A DNA stretch of 64,000 bases from Blastocystis hominis. Lineage: Eukaryota; Sar; Bigyra; Opalinata; Blastocystidae. The stretch lies in NCBI RefSeq assembly GCF_000151665.1, contig NW_013171816.1:1498204-1562203 (forward strand), read 5' to 3'. Below, in pieces: positions 12,400 through 24,400 of this stretch; position 1 is the first letter of the stretch, and each line of letters starts with the position of its first letter. The position numbers were made by a program, and so were the translations under genes. The notes under the pieces were generated by a model. That model was not told the origin of the DNA. It saw only the letters and a program-made list of their open reading frames with translations, and searched no databases.

Positions 12400-13909
12400 A
12401 TGAAAGTATGCAAGTGTTACTTAGGTACATTGGATATTGAGCTTTCGCCCTTACAAACGGTATACGAGGCGAAAACTGCCATTGCCAATACCATAAATCA
12501 TAATGTTGATGAAATTCACCTAATTTTTAAGGGGAGCCTCCTTAAAAACGAGAACCGATTATACGAATACGGTTTGCTAAGAATGTGTATTTAATACATA
12601 GGAATCACTGAGAATTCGATTATTCATCTCGTCGTAAAGCAAGAAAACGGTCACTCTCTTCACAATCTAAGCAAGAATTGCGATCATTATCCAAGACCAT
12701 CAGAATCTGCCCAATCCGGCACAGAAGCATCAACTGAGAGCGAATATGGTGGCGATTCGATCGTAGAGTCAATTTTGAAGCATGTTCTTTGCAACCCAAA
12801 GGCTTCTAAGAAAGAAAAGCAGCAGGTGAAGCAGTTCGAAGAGATTCCATATGCGATGAGCTCTTATCCAAATCTTGTGAAGATCGCTGTGGAATCTCCT
12901 CTAATCCAAGACATTCTCAGCGATATAAACCTCACCCGTAGCCTAATAATGACAAACCCTATTATTGTCGAGTTAATGGAATTAAATCCAGATTTCTACG
13001 AGTACTTAATGAATGATGATAAACTTGGCGAATTGGTTAATATTTTCTCGAATCCTACAAGTTACGATGATTTTCCAAGAACAAAGCAAGTAATTTTGCA
13101 TCTTGTTGAGTCTCGGATTGGTCATCAGCTCCAATTTACTGAGGAATACGTAGAATACACAATGATTTGAATCAAGCTGTAGAATCAACGAATGAACCAC
13201 TTGAACCCCCATTCTGAAGGCATTTCTCACAATCACCCTCGTAAGTCCCTCCTTTATTGTTTTCTATGCAGCTTCCTCTTTTTTGTCCGCAGAAGAAATG
13301 GAAGCCCGTTTTTCATCGCCCGAGACCGGCCAATCAACGCCTGAAAACAACTTTTTCTCACCGGAACCCAACGGAAATGGCAGGATTTACTTCCACAGCG
13401 CCTCCATTCCGTCCTTTAGTCTTCACTCGCAGCAGACATCATCCATGTCGCAACCTTCGGGAAAGGTCCTTCCGAGGAAATCTCTGAGTGCTCGGCATTT
13501 ACGGAGGAAGGAATTTTCCTGGGATTTCCAGAAAAGCGCAAGTGTGAATCATCTTCGCTCGACGGACAGCGGACTGCCCAATCTGTGGCAGGACTCGTCG
13601 CAGGAATCTACTCCAGATCCTTCGCAGGATCCTTTGGTCGAACAGGAGCGAGAAGGTCGGGATGCATGGGATGGCTCATGATTAGAACACATCAACTTGC
13701 TATGCCAGATTATCGCAAACCATCCGAATATCGTGTATTTTTTCATGAAGAAAACGCGGATCTATAAGGAAATCGAGCAGAAATCACCGGGATTGCTTTG
13801 CAAAGTATTGAGTCCAGCACGCCTGAAGATGTTGTCGAACCCCGAAATGGTTCGTTCGATTATTCGGATGGACCATGCGGTAAGTCGACTATCCAAAAAG
13901 GATAATTAG
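12400..13909 (+). CDS. Divergent ubiquilin/Dsk2 (UBL plus STI1 regions)
   Basis: Ubiquilins shuttle ubiquitinated or hydrophobic clients to the proteasome. Introns 12572-12601, 13150-13182, 13241-13271 and 13656-13685 give 461 residues. Residues 1-70 form a ubiquitin-like domain (LIFKGxLLKNExxLYEYGI...HLVV). Two STI1-type segments follow: SPLIQDILSDINLTRSLIMTNP near residue 155 and a second (IIANHPN...LSNPEMVRSIIR) near the end, separated by a Ser/Pro-rich linker. No C-terminal UBA domain is evident. Alternatively 13880-13909 is an intron and the protein ends four residues earlier than the read-through version. The gene is compact and lies just upstream of the STMP1-like gene. Confidence 0.75.
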
Positions 13910-14105
13910 AAATGAACTGATTTCAATTCATTATAGTAACAGTATTATCAACATCATTGACAACAACAACAACACTAACAACGGAAGCAATAGCAGCAAC
14001 ATATAATGTTATTTAAAGTGATAAGTGTATAATACTAGTGGTGAAAAAGTTTCGGAATGTTTTCTTTACAAATTTTCTGTTTTCTCTTCCAGGAGCAGCC
14101 GATAA

Positions 14106-14288
14106 ATGCCAAACAGCTACTATTTGCTTGTATCAGCAGTCTCCCTTGTCGCAGGAATCTATATTGACCAGAATTACAACGTCCCGGACATTAAGCATTT
14201 GTTTGAGTATGGAGAGAATGTCGTACGTTTCTTTAATTGAATAGTACTCTAGGTGAGAACAATCGAGGAGAAATACAGGAAGAAATGA
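14106..14288 (+). CDS. STMP1/DUF4535-like mitochondrial single-pass micropeptide
   Basis: Two exons, 14106-14222 and 14253-14288, separated by a 30-nt intron (GTACGT...CTAG), encode 50 residues. The order is a short N-terminus, one hydrophobic helix (about residues 5-20), the motif GIYIDQNYNVPDI, and a charged tail ending EEKYRKK. Animal STMP1 and plant DUF4535 proteins share a helix followed by GxYxAQNYx[IV]Px[IL] and a basic tail; they sit in mitochondrial membranes and have been linked to the respiratory chain. The next gene is a complex I assembly factor. The intron splits the reading frame, so the gene is easily missed. Confidence rests on motif and size. Confidence 0.72.
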
Positions 14289-14370
14289 GAACGTATTGTA
14301 ATAGTCTTTTCCTTTACTTATTGGGTTTGTTCGAATCACAATGAAAAGGAAACAATCCTCATTCAGAATA

Positions 14371-16278
14371 ATGCTATCCTTTACGGTAACTCTTTCTTTT
14401 ATGGAATAGTTTACTTCCTAGTGCCGTAAACTCTACAGAGCATCAAGGTTTACGCCTGCTTTGCAGAAGTATTGCCGTACCGTTTCAAGTACTGCCGGAG
14501 AGACAAAGACAAGTTCGATTCATGCTTGGTGTGATTAAAACTAGAAAGAAGTCCCTCTGACCCGCGAACTCTTGCTGAGCATCTAAAGTCTCTAATCATT
14601 GCGAAGGGGCCTCTCTCCATCTCCGAATTTACCAAAATAGCGCTAAATCACCCGACTTTGGGCTTTTACCATAATTGCGATGTTATTGGAAAGGAACAGA
14701 GCCATTTCATCACCTCCCCCGAGATCAACCAGGCGTTCGGTGAATTGATCGGAATCTGGTGTGTGACGCAATGGGAGAGTTTTGGAAAGCCGAAAAAGAT
14801 GCAGCTCGTGGAATTGGGACCTGGCCGTGGTACGCTGATGAAAGACTTGCTGCGAGCGGCTCGCCACTTCCCTGGATTCTACAACTCTCTGGACATTCAC
14901 TTGGTGGAGCTGAGTCCGGGTATGCGAAGCAAGCAGAAATACTCGCTGGACTGCAAGTACCCATTCTACAGCCTTTCATTCTAGGCCTCTCGATCATCCC
15001 GAACCATCCGATCCGGTGACCGGAAAGGAGCATATGACGCTGCGTGGGCCTTCGCCCATTGACGTATACTGGCACAACACGATCGCCTCGGTCCCGCGGA
15101 CGCTTCCTACGCTGATTTTGGGCCACGAATTTCTGGACGCGCTGCCCATTCAAAAGTTCCAATACACCAAGAAAGGCTGGCGCGAGATCCTCGTCGACCT
15201 CAAGGAACACCTCGACTGGGACGAAGGCGACGTTTACAAGCATCCGCTCCAGACATCTGCATCATCTCCATCATCATCTCCATCCGCGTCATCCGCGGCC
15301 GGCGAGGCTTCAGACGGCCCAATCGAGTTCAAAGAAGTGCTCTGCCCGCACAACAACCTCGCGGCGACCGCCATGCTCGGCGGGCTCTTCGAGGGCGAGC
15401 ACGTGGACCAGAGCGTGTCCCGCGGGGAAAGCGGTACAGCTGGGGGCGCGGGTCGATCGTAGCGTTCGTGAACCACCTGAAACAGCGCAAAAAGCTGCTG
15501 GAGGAGGCGATGAAACGGTCGGGCGGGCTGGTGGACGCCGCGGGAAAGCCGGCGGGAACCGCGGTTCCGCTGGTGGACGCGGCGGGGGTTCCGCTGGGGG
15601 GCGTGAAGGAGCCGGTGCACATCACGGAGGACATTGATGCGGTGCTGCGATCACGTGGAGGGCAATCGTCGATGAAACCGACGACGAAACCGCCGACGAA
15701 ACCGACGGCGATGAAACCGCCGATGAAGTCGGGGAGCGATGCGATGCTGAATGTGTACGATGCGAAGGAGGGTGACCGGATTGAGGTGTGTCCGGAGGCG
15801 TGCATGCTGGTGCAGGAGATCGTGATGTGGCTGGAGGAGACGAAAGGTAGGGAGAGGAGTGGAGGATGAGCGGTAGGAAGCGCATTGTTCATTGATTATG
15901 GAAATGACTATGCGTCGCAGAATAGCATTCGTGGGATCAAGAATCATCAGTTCGTGTCGTATTTGCAGGAACCGGGGGAGGTCGACATTACGGCCGATGT
16001 GGATTTCCAGGCGTTGAGAAAGGTGGTGGAGAATAGCAAATCGGCGAGTGTGAAGTATCACGGACCGATCCCACAGGGCTATTTCCTCTGTGGATTGGGA
16101 ATCGAGGAGCGAGTTCGACAGATGGCCGAGACGGTGGAGGACGACGCGAAGGTGGACGATATTATTAAATCTGCGGAGAGATTGGTTAATAAGGACCAAA
16201 TGGGAGAAGTGTACAAGGTTTGCTGTCTGACGACTGGTGGCCAGCCTACTGGTTTTGAAGGAGAGGAACAATTCTGTT
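14371..16278 (+). CDS. NDUFAF7: Complex I assembly factor, arginine methyltransferase NDUFAF7 (MidA)
   Basis: SAM-dependent methyltransferase of the mitochondrial matrix that dimethylates an arginine of NDUFS2 during complex I assembly. Exons 14371-14385, 14422-14512, 14545-14956, 14985-15433, 15463-15846 and 15877-16278 give 584 residues. The N-terminus (MLSFTCRKLYRASRF) is Arg-rich and lacks acidic residues, as expected of a presequence. Family motifs: FITSPEINQxFGELIGIW, then VELGPGRGTLMKDLLR (SAM binding), then ALFIDYGND. A poorly conserved linker rich in Lys/Pro/Thr lies at about nt 15640-15740. No in-frame stop precedes TGTTTGTT; cleavage after the T at 16278 would create TAA. The target complex subunit NDUFS7 is also in this window. 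Confidence 0.9.
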
Positions 16279-16290
16279 GTGTTGTTTGTT
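16278..16290 (+). terminator. Polyadenylation-created stop of NDUFAF7 (T + 4 nt + TGTTTGTT)
   Basis: Codon TGT at 16278 is followed by GTGT and then TGTTTGTT at 16283-16290. Cleavage after its first base plus poly(A) yields TAA. Without it the frame runs about 50 nt on through non-conserved sequence. Confidence 0.75.
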
Positions 16291-16908
16291 TGAAAGGTGG
16301 AACATCTCCAGTATCCTCTTGTCGAAGAAACTGAAAGGATGAAGAGTAATCATTGCGATATTTTGGTAATTCGTTAGTTAGTTAGTTAGTTAGTTAGACA
16401 GTAGTAAGGGAATGGAATCTGAATTGATACTCGACGTCCACTCTGCTACTACGGATCTAGATAGAGCGGCACTAAATAATAATGAGCTGTGGAGAATAGT
16501 GAGAGTGGTATCAATAATAAAGATAGACTCATAGTGAACAATACAGAGGATGGACTAGTTGGAAACGTCAGAGTATTGAAGCAGGAGCTTTCTATGCTCA
16601 TTGCTTTCACCCAAGGCTCCGTTCCTCCCACTCCCCAAACTCAAGGTAATTTGAAAGTAAATAGAAAGATGAGTATGCCAGTGATTTCTTGCCCAGGGTA
16701 TGGAAGAAGGTACACAAACAGTAGAACAAGAATGTCGAGGGAAACAACCACGCTCAAGTCCAGGAGTGAGTTTACATGCCTCTACTGCACATGTGGTCTT
16801 GTACCGCCAATAGAAGAACATTATCATTATTGGAAAAGTGTTCTATTCGAATAGTGTTCTCTTTTTCCACTTTCTCCAAAAAAAATCTTTATAATTATTT
16901 TACCAAAC
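16291..16908. other. Intergenic region NDUFAF7 / aspartase
   Basis: About 620 nt. It contains a (GTTA)n microsatellite at about 16372-16396 and AT-rich DNA. An open frame at 16489-16854 has no recognisable domain, and no splice choice joins it cleanly to an upstream ATG at 16412. I do not call a gene, though a small non-conserved one cannot be excluded. Confidence 0.4.
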
Positions 16909-18416
16909 ATGTTTCCTCTTCTTTCTGTCTACGAATCTGATAAAAATAGCGCCGCCATCAGCGAAGTCGTATGAGATTGACCCTCCTTGTGAATTGTTAG
17001 TTGAACGCTAAGGAATTCCGTGTTGAATCTGATCTCCTTGGAGAGATGAAGGTCCCGAAGGACGCCTACTACGGAGTTCAGACTCTGCGAGGATTTTACA
17101 ACTACAACATTACTGGAGTTCGTCTTTCGAGCTTCCGAAACTTCATTAAAGCTTACGGACTGATCAAGAAGGCTTGCATTATTGCCAACGGCCGACTTGG
17201 CCTCATCAAGAAGGAGATCGTGGATGCCGTTTCTGCTGCTTGCGATGAGGTAATCGAAGGAAAGCTGGACGACAACTTCATCGTGGACATGATCCAGGGT
17301 GGAGCTGGAACTTCCACCAACATGTGCGCCAATGAGGTGATCGCGAACCGTGCTCTGGAGATCCTCGGCCACAACAAGGGAGAGTACACGATCGTGAGTC
17401 CCAACGACCACATCAACAAGTGCCAGTCGACAAACGATACGTACCCGAGCTCCGGCAAGCTGGGCATGTATCTGGAGCACTTCGCTCTCGTCGAGGAGCT
17501 GGAGAAGCTGATCGACGCCTTCGAGAAGAAGGCGGAGGAGTTCAAGGACGTTCTGAAGATGGGTCGGACCCAGCTGCAGGACGCCGTGCCGATGACTCTG
17601 GGCCAGGAGTTCCACGGCTACGCCAGCACGCTGCGCGAGTCGCTGGAGATCATCAAGGTGGCTGCGGAGGCGTTCAAGGTGCAGAACCTGGGCGGTACTG
17701 CGATCGGCACGGGCGCGGCCGCGCACCCCGACTTCCCGAAGGAAGCTTGCGCGGCGCTGTGCGAGGTGACGGGCTTCGATATGAAGATCGCGCCGGATAT
17801 GATCTCGGCGTCCTCGAACACGTACGGCATGCTCAACTTCCACGCCGCGCTGAAGGTGACCGCGGCTCGCGTGTCCCAGATCTGCAACGATCTGCGTCTG
17901 ATGGGATCGGGTCCTCGCTGCGGTCTCCATGAGATCAACCTGCCGCCTCGCGCTCCTGGTAGCTCGATCATGCCCGGCAAGGTGAACCCTGTGATTCCCG
18001 AAGTGGTGAACCAGACCTGCTTCCAGATCATCGGAGCGGACACGACCTGCACGATGGCCTCCGAGGCTGGCCAGCTGGAGCTGAACGTGATGGAGCCCGT
18101 GATCATCTACAACGTGTTCAACAGCATCCAAATGTTCACTCGCGCGCTGCGGACGCTGCGCGAGCTGTGCGTGGTGGACATCACGGCGAACCCCGAGCAC
18201 ACCGCGGAAATGGTGAACAACTCGATCGGAATCGTGACCTGCCTGCTGCCGTTCATTGGATACAAGAACTGCACGAAGGCGGCGAAGACGGCGCTGCAGA
18301 CCGGAAAGTCTGTGCGCGATGTGTTGGTCGAGCTGGGCCTGTGCACGAAGGAGGAGGTTGATAAGTATCTTGTTCCCGAGGAAATGATCCACCCTGAGTA
18401 TATTAGTAAGAATTAA
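16909..18416 (+). CDS. aspA: Aspartate ammonia-lyase (aspartase)
   Basis: Reversible deamination of L-aspartate to fumarate and ammonia. Exon 1 is 16909-16968, a 32-nt intron ends at 17000, and exon 2 is 17001-18416, giving 491 residues. Superfamily signature GSSIMPGKVNP lies at about residues 340-350. The motif continues VIPEVVNQ, and KCQSTNDTYP and KMGRTQLQDAVPM are present; these fit aspartase better than class II fumarase. The sequence resembles bacterial AspA closely and GC is high, suggesting ancient acquisition from bacteria. The first 20 residues (MFPLLSVYESDK) extend beyond the bacterial start and are not clearly a targeting peptide. Encoded TAA; TGTTTGTT lies near 18446. Confidence 0.92.
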
Positions 18417-19250
18417 GATTGTTAACTCTTTATGAGTTTGCTTGTTTGTTGAATACCTGGATGATCGATGGCGTTGCTGTTTGAAATAGTGTGAGACTGA
18501 TTCAAGAGATTTTTGGGATTGTAGGGTCAAATCGAAACAGAGAAATGAGTGGAATTGGATAATCGATTCTCAGTGAGCTAGTGTGCAACTGTATCCATTG
18601 TCTATGTGTCAGGTGTGTGTTGTACTATACGATTATTTGTATTCGTTTACTGTAATGAATAGAGTTAGACATTTTGAAGGGGAGAAATGTTGTCTATTGT
18701 AAAGAACAAATGAATCACAACAAAAGGGAAAACTTGATGAATGGCAGTATTGGGATTAAGATATGTCTGGTTCAGGAAACTCAGAATATCATTCAATTCC
18801 TTTTAGGGTCATTCTTTGAGGAGAGAGTTACTGTGATACATTCAATATTTGAATGAAGAAAAATGAATGATTGAGAACATCGATATTTCAAAACACCTCT
18901 ACTCATAGTAATACAACAACAAGATGTCAAAGTCATGGTATGAAGTAGAATGAACGAAAAGTACTTCAAGAAGATTTTAAACATAACATGCAATTGGTAC
19001 AAGCTAGAGATACTGAATAATATATGTATTACATGGAAGAAAATTCACCAGAATCTTACTACATCTAGTGATGGGCAGTCAATGGTAATTGCTAACCTAA
19101 GCAATTCAAATTACTAAAACCTCTATGATATTGTGTTTCAAGTATTATATCTGTGATATTAGACAAATTCTTAGAATATCTGAATGGATTCCAATGATTC
19201 ACAATCCAATATGTAGTATGATTTCAGTTTATCATTTTCAGCTCCATTCT
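18417..19250. other. AT-rich intergenic region
   Basis: About 830 nt. It contains the aspartase polyadenylation motif close to the start. The remainder is AT-rich with no supported gene. It marks the change from GC-rich, gene-dense DNA to the AT-rich flank of the viral element. Confidence 0.5.
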
Positions 19251-20015
19251 TCATCTTAGTAAATGAATTGCTTCCGATTTTGATAAGGATCCAAAACAAT
19301 CATCACCGATTTCTATTGATTCCAAATTATACAACAATGAAACATCCCAATTAACTAATACACAATTGTTACTCAGTTTCAAATGTTTCATTCCGATATT
19401 CAGTGGTTTGCTTCCATCTCCTTCATATTTTTCATCAATAATACTTTCAATTCCATTATACCATTCACATTCTTTAACTAATTTACCATATCGATCATAC
19501 ACTTTTCCATTTCCAAATCGATTATCATCACACCAATATCCTTCATATTCAATACATCCATTATTATGATAACTCGTTCCATATCCAAATCGTTTCCAAT
19601 TGATCATTATGCCCTTGTACACCAATATTCCATCATCATCATACATTTCACCATATCCAAATGGAATTCCAAACTTGTTTTCTGTCAATATCAATCCTTC
19701 AAATCGACTTCCATGATCCAAATCCACGATTTCTTCTACTACTTCTATGGATTGTTCTTCATTATATGAAATATCACCAATTTGATGATTTCCAAACACT
19801 TTCAACACTTTCTCATCATTGAGGGCAAATCCTTGATTCATGAATACTCTATTATTGAATTTCAATACTACACATTCTCTATAACTCAATATGAGTGAAA
19901 TCCAGCCATTTGGTTTCATTTCCTTACCCAAGCTTGCCTGCACATTTCGATTAATAGTAATATCCATATGGACGTTATTATTAACAAGATTAACAAAATC
20001 AGTAATGTTTTGCAT
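19251..20015 (-). CDS. MORN-repeat protein with short LRR-like end (possibly truncated)
   Basis: Single open frame of 254 residues without introns. The centre holds MORN repeats (FGYGxxYxxxGxxxYxGxW; about residues 110-185). The C-terminus has a leucine-rich segment (LESIEIGDDCFGSLSKS) that stops abruptly. The intron-bearing protein at 56.2-57.7 kb has the same MORN-then-LRR order and continues with more LRRs, so this copy may be truncated. Codons are strongly AT-biased compared with other host genes. MORN repeats typically mediate membrane or protein contacts; the function here is unknown. Confidence 0.65.
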   Translation of the reverse strand: MQNITDFVNLVNNNVHMDITINRNVQASLGKEMKPNGWISLILSYRECVVLKFNNRVFMNQGFALNDEKVLKVFGNHQIGDISYNEEQSIEVVEEIVDLDHGSRFEGLILTENKFGIPFGYGEMYDDDGILVYKGIMINWKRFGYGTSYHNNGCIEYEGYWCDDNRFGNGKVYDRYGKLVKECEWYNGIESIIDEKYEGDGSKPLNIGMKHLKLSNNCVLVNWDVSLLYNLESIEIGDDCFGSLSKSEAIHLLR

Positions 20016-21228
20016 GATAATAAAAAGAAATAAGAAAATGGTTGATTTGCAAACAAGATCTGATTTTGTACTTCACGAAAGAATCATTTATCCTATATAT
20101 TCTACACTCCAATGATACATATGTAATTCGATAATTAATTTTTATTATTTTTATGAATACAATTACCTTTTAAATTACCATTTTCGTGAGATATGCATTA
20201 TATTTTGAAATAATCACAATAAAGTAATTTGCCATGAATAGTATGTGTTTTTGTTTCTGTAACTACTCATCCTATTCTTTCGTCAGGACAATTATTACCA
20301 TATCTATATGCATCGTACTTAAACAATTTTTAGAAAATATTACATTTTTCATTTTCTATTTTACTTGTTTATAATCATAAACAGCAACAATGGGAATCAA
20401 CCAACAGCTTAACTATGCATGTATTATACATTACAATAAAACTAGACATTGTATAAGAATTTCCACTTTTCAACAATCACTTGCAGATAACAACTGAAAG
20501 CACAAAATCTATGACTTGCCCCGTGATGATAGATAATCGATAGATTGTTTTTTACATCTCTCAGTTATCAGATTGTTGATGCTAGCAATGTGCATATCTT
20601 TCATTAACTTTTCAAAAATGAAATTAATGCCGTTACATTCAACCCGATAATCCTTAAGTAAAGACCTTAACAACTATTATTTACAGAAGATTATAAAAGG
20701 CCTAATATTGTCATTACAAACTGTTATAGTTACTTACTAGCTGATCGACTCTATTCAGTCAATGAAAACTCAATAACCTTTAATGATCGGTCTCCACACT
20801 TAACGATGGAATTTTCATTAGTGTATTGTTGAAATATGGTGCTGAATCAATATGTAGATGATGAAGTGGACAGCTTGGGGAAAACATCAATCAGTATTTA
20901 CTTATTGGAAATATCGTAGTGTCTTACATGCTTATTCTTATAGTTAACGGGAATAATAACAATGGGTGAATACAGAATTTCAGATAGAATTTCATTTCTG
21001 TAGTTTGTGCAATCATATTACATTGCTATTAAAAAGCTAGAATATAGCAATTCATAATAATAAAAATAACAAAACTTTATTATAATAATTCGTTATGGAG
21101 TAATAAAGTATCAGTTATAATTCAGTGCTTTTATTGTTGTGAATAACAGTGTGTGGTGAATAATAATAATTGATGTAGAAAATAACTGTATAATTCTTTC
21201 AAGGATCAGGTATACTAGTAGTAGGAAA
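20016..21228. other. AT-rich region left of the viral element
   Basis: About 1.2 kb at roughly 30% GC. I see no coding frame with domain content, no RNA gene and no tandem repeat. It may be host flank or decayed element sequence. Confidence 0.45.
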
Positions 21229-21358
21229 ATGGCGCATAAAGCGCGAAAATTTTTTCTGCCCTTTTTCTGCCATTTTTTTCCTGACCTCCTTTTTTCTACC
21301 TGGCCTCCTTTTTTTCAACCTGGTCACCTCGAGTACCATGGCGCATAAAGCGCGAAAA
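21229..21358 (+). repeat. Left terminal repeat: two copies of a 21-bp unit plus T-rich spacer
   Basis: ATGGCGCATAAAGCGCGAAAA occurs at 21229-21249 and again at 21338-21358. The spacer is pyrimidine-rich with degenerate units of about 20 bp (CTGxCCTCCTTTTTTC). The unit reappears inverted and degenerate at 37773-37791, so this is taken as the left end of the element. Confidence 0.75.
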
Positions 21359-21428
21359 ATTTTTCGGACCTTTTTCTGCCAATGTGGTAATTGTCTGCTT
21401 TTTATATAATGGTAAAGAGAGAAAGATC

Positions 21429-24400
21429 ATGCACTACTCCATGCTTATACAAGGCTCACCTACCAACGGCTCATTTACATGGGTTAATCCGTACAAGTAC
21501 AAGAATCCTTACATCACTTCCATGACTGTCCTGTTTCGACCCAAGGATGCCCAGGCTATGTTCAACAATGTGGACACGACGAATATGATTACTAACAGCA
21601 ATAACGAGACTGTGACAATCCCTGCTGGTTACTACACGATCAGTGAGATCATTGCCTTGCTCAATACCATGACCGATACCACATTCTCCATATCTACTAA
21701 CGCCTCGTCGTTCGGCTGTATCTGGATTCAGTCTCCACATACGATTGACTTCACGAATGCACCTGACATTCGTGAGATCCTCGGCTTCGATGGACGAACG
21801 GTCATTCTACCTGCTTCGTTCAGTGGATCGAACGTGATTGATATCACGCGAAATCGCCAAGTGATCCAGGTCTACTCGACGATCGTGCGATCATCGGACC
21901 TGAAGATTGCCAACCAGAACAACAACCTGCTCACCACGATGATTATTGACGATCCAACGGCTGACTACGTGCGAACTGTGGAAGACGTGCGTATACCAAT
22001 GATCACTCGGTTTGATCAATTGATATTCGTGTTCCGCGATATGGATGGCAAGATGATGCGATTGAACGGCGAATTCGAACTCCAGTTGACGATTGAGGAT
22101 GTGTACGAGCAAAGTGAAAATAGCGTCACTTCTGCAAACCAGTTCTCAATGATCGAAGTGTTCGGTAATACCACCAAGAAGGAAGTGAAGCTGGACAATC
22201 CTCTGTCGTTCGACCAGTGCTACATCTCGTCTGTGTCGTTGTATACGGACTTCGTGTTGCACAACGTGCCGACTGACCAAGTGGTGCTAATCAATGCTGG
22301 CAGTACGATTCAAGAGATCACGATACCACGCGGTGCATATGACATCGAAACGATCATTGCAAAGCTGAATGCAAGTGATGCCCTGTTCGAATTGGTGTAT
22401 AGCGGTGAGAATGCGTTCCACATCACGGTAGATCACTTCTACATGATTGATTTCACGAATGCACCAGAGATCAGGTCGATCCTCGGATTCGAATCGGACA
22501 TCTTGGTGAAAGGAGTGGATAACCCGAAGCGCTACTACTTGTCGTCCTCATGTAATCACGTGGTTGTTACTGATGGCAGGGAATCGCACATGTTGACATT
22601 GCCTGTCGGTTACTACACGTTCTCCGAGTTCATCGAGGCTGTCGGTGCTGAAATGGTGAAAGTGCTTCCACTCACATCCATGACGATCGAGGATGATCAT
22701 GTTCGCTTCAATGTCCAAGCAGACGGATGGTATTTCGATCGATCCAGTGTTGACACGACGATCGATGGTTTTGGTTGGACTCCATGGTTCAAGCTGTCTC
22801 CATCTGTGCAGAACCTGTGCATCGAACGACCAGTGGAAACTTCGTTCAACCCTGAAAGCGATTCACCACCTGATATGACGAATGATCAAGGTATTGGTGG
22901 TCATGCGTACATAGGATCAAACACCTTTATTGCGTATGACTGGAAAATGCGTACGAATGATAATCGGTTCCTGCTAAAGCCTCTCGCGACATACACGATG
23001 CGTTTAACTGATGGCTCAGTACTCGATAGTGGTGAATTCTACATAACGGAAGATACGTCTACCCCGATCAAGATGAATACTCTTACAACCACATGTTTTA
23101 ATGAGCTCAATGCTCGATATGCGAGTGCTATGGAACTACCTCCATCTCACCAGAATGCGATTGCGTGGACGGTGAATGACAATAGAGAAAGCATGTCATG
23201 GACTGCGAAGGACTATGCACCAGAATTGGAATTGCATATCACATCGGAAAATACAGGTGACTTGGTGTCATCGAATGGTTCTTCGATCGGACCTTGGTAT
23301 TCCAAGGATAGTATATATCACACGAAAGTGTTTATCGATACGACGAATTTTATACTTGGAATACGTGGATATGGCGAAAGACCTCTCACAATCCAACGAG
23401 GTCATTATAGCGCTATTGATATCGTGAATATGATCGCTAATGTGATCAATAAGATATATGTAGATGCATCTCTCGGAGGGTACTTGGTATATGTCATTGC
23501 AGATAATGGTGGTCGAGTACGAATGGGATGTCGAAATGGTACAGAACCACGATTCATATTGTTTTGTGATAATCCATGTTTCAAGATTATACCCGGACCA
23601 TATGCTGAACCAGGTGGTGTGTATTTGTCTTGTTATTTCGAGTTTTATCGCAATTACTACATCAGGATGCCCGAGTTGACATCACCTTACGAGTTTGCGA
23701 TGGCAAACATCGATGGTCTGAATGTGACGAATATGATCAAAGGTAGTACGTATTCCGATCGTGCTGTGTCGATCGAATTCATACAACCGACACGTGTTAC
23801 GTATGTGAGGAATGATGAAGTTGTTGTTCCATCATTGGCTACCTTCGTTGACTGGGAACAATCTGAGTCGTACACAGCTAACACAACGATTCGCTTCCCG
23901 TACGGAATGATGACACTGGACGAAGAGGGAAGCATGGCGGAACTACGTTCCGCCGGGGCGACAAAGTCGCCCCAAAGCACTGCTTCCCCCGAGACTGATA
24001 TCACGTACACAGATGACGTTCAGACATTCACGTGGACCATACCATCACGGTTGACACAGGCTGACATGATATGGCACATGAACCAGTGTTTTGACTCGGC
24101 TGCACTGGACATACGATGGAAAGCTGAGTCAGATGGGTACTACATTCACGCAGACTATGTATTCTCGTTGAGTGGTAACCTGGGAACCATCGTTCCCGCT
24201 TCAGGATCGCAATCGCATACATGGCGTATCCCTTTCGACGATGGTGCTTACTATGCCAACTATGGTCCGATGGTTGCCGAGTATCCTGTCGATATCACGA
24301 ACGGTCTATCGAACATACAGCTGTATTCGCGAAGCATCAGTGAATAAGCAAGACTGATCACCACTGGCTTGCGAATGTCCCGATGGACAGCTTGTACAAG

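Noticed and set aside
16489-16854. Possible 122-residue gene after NDUFAF7
   Set aside because: No domain, no good start, and no splice choice gives a consistent frame.
16909-18416. Class II fumarase
   Set aside because: The superfamily signature fits, but VIPEVVNQ after it and KCQSTNDTYP fit aspartase better.
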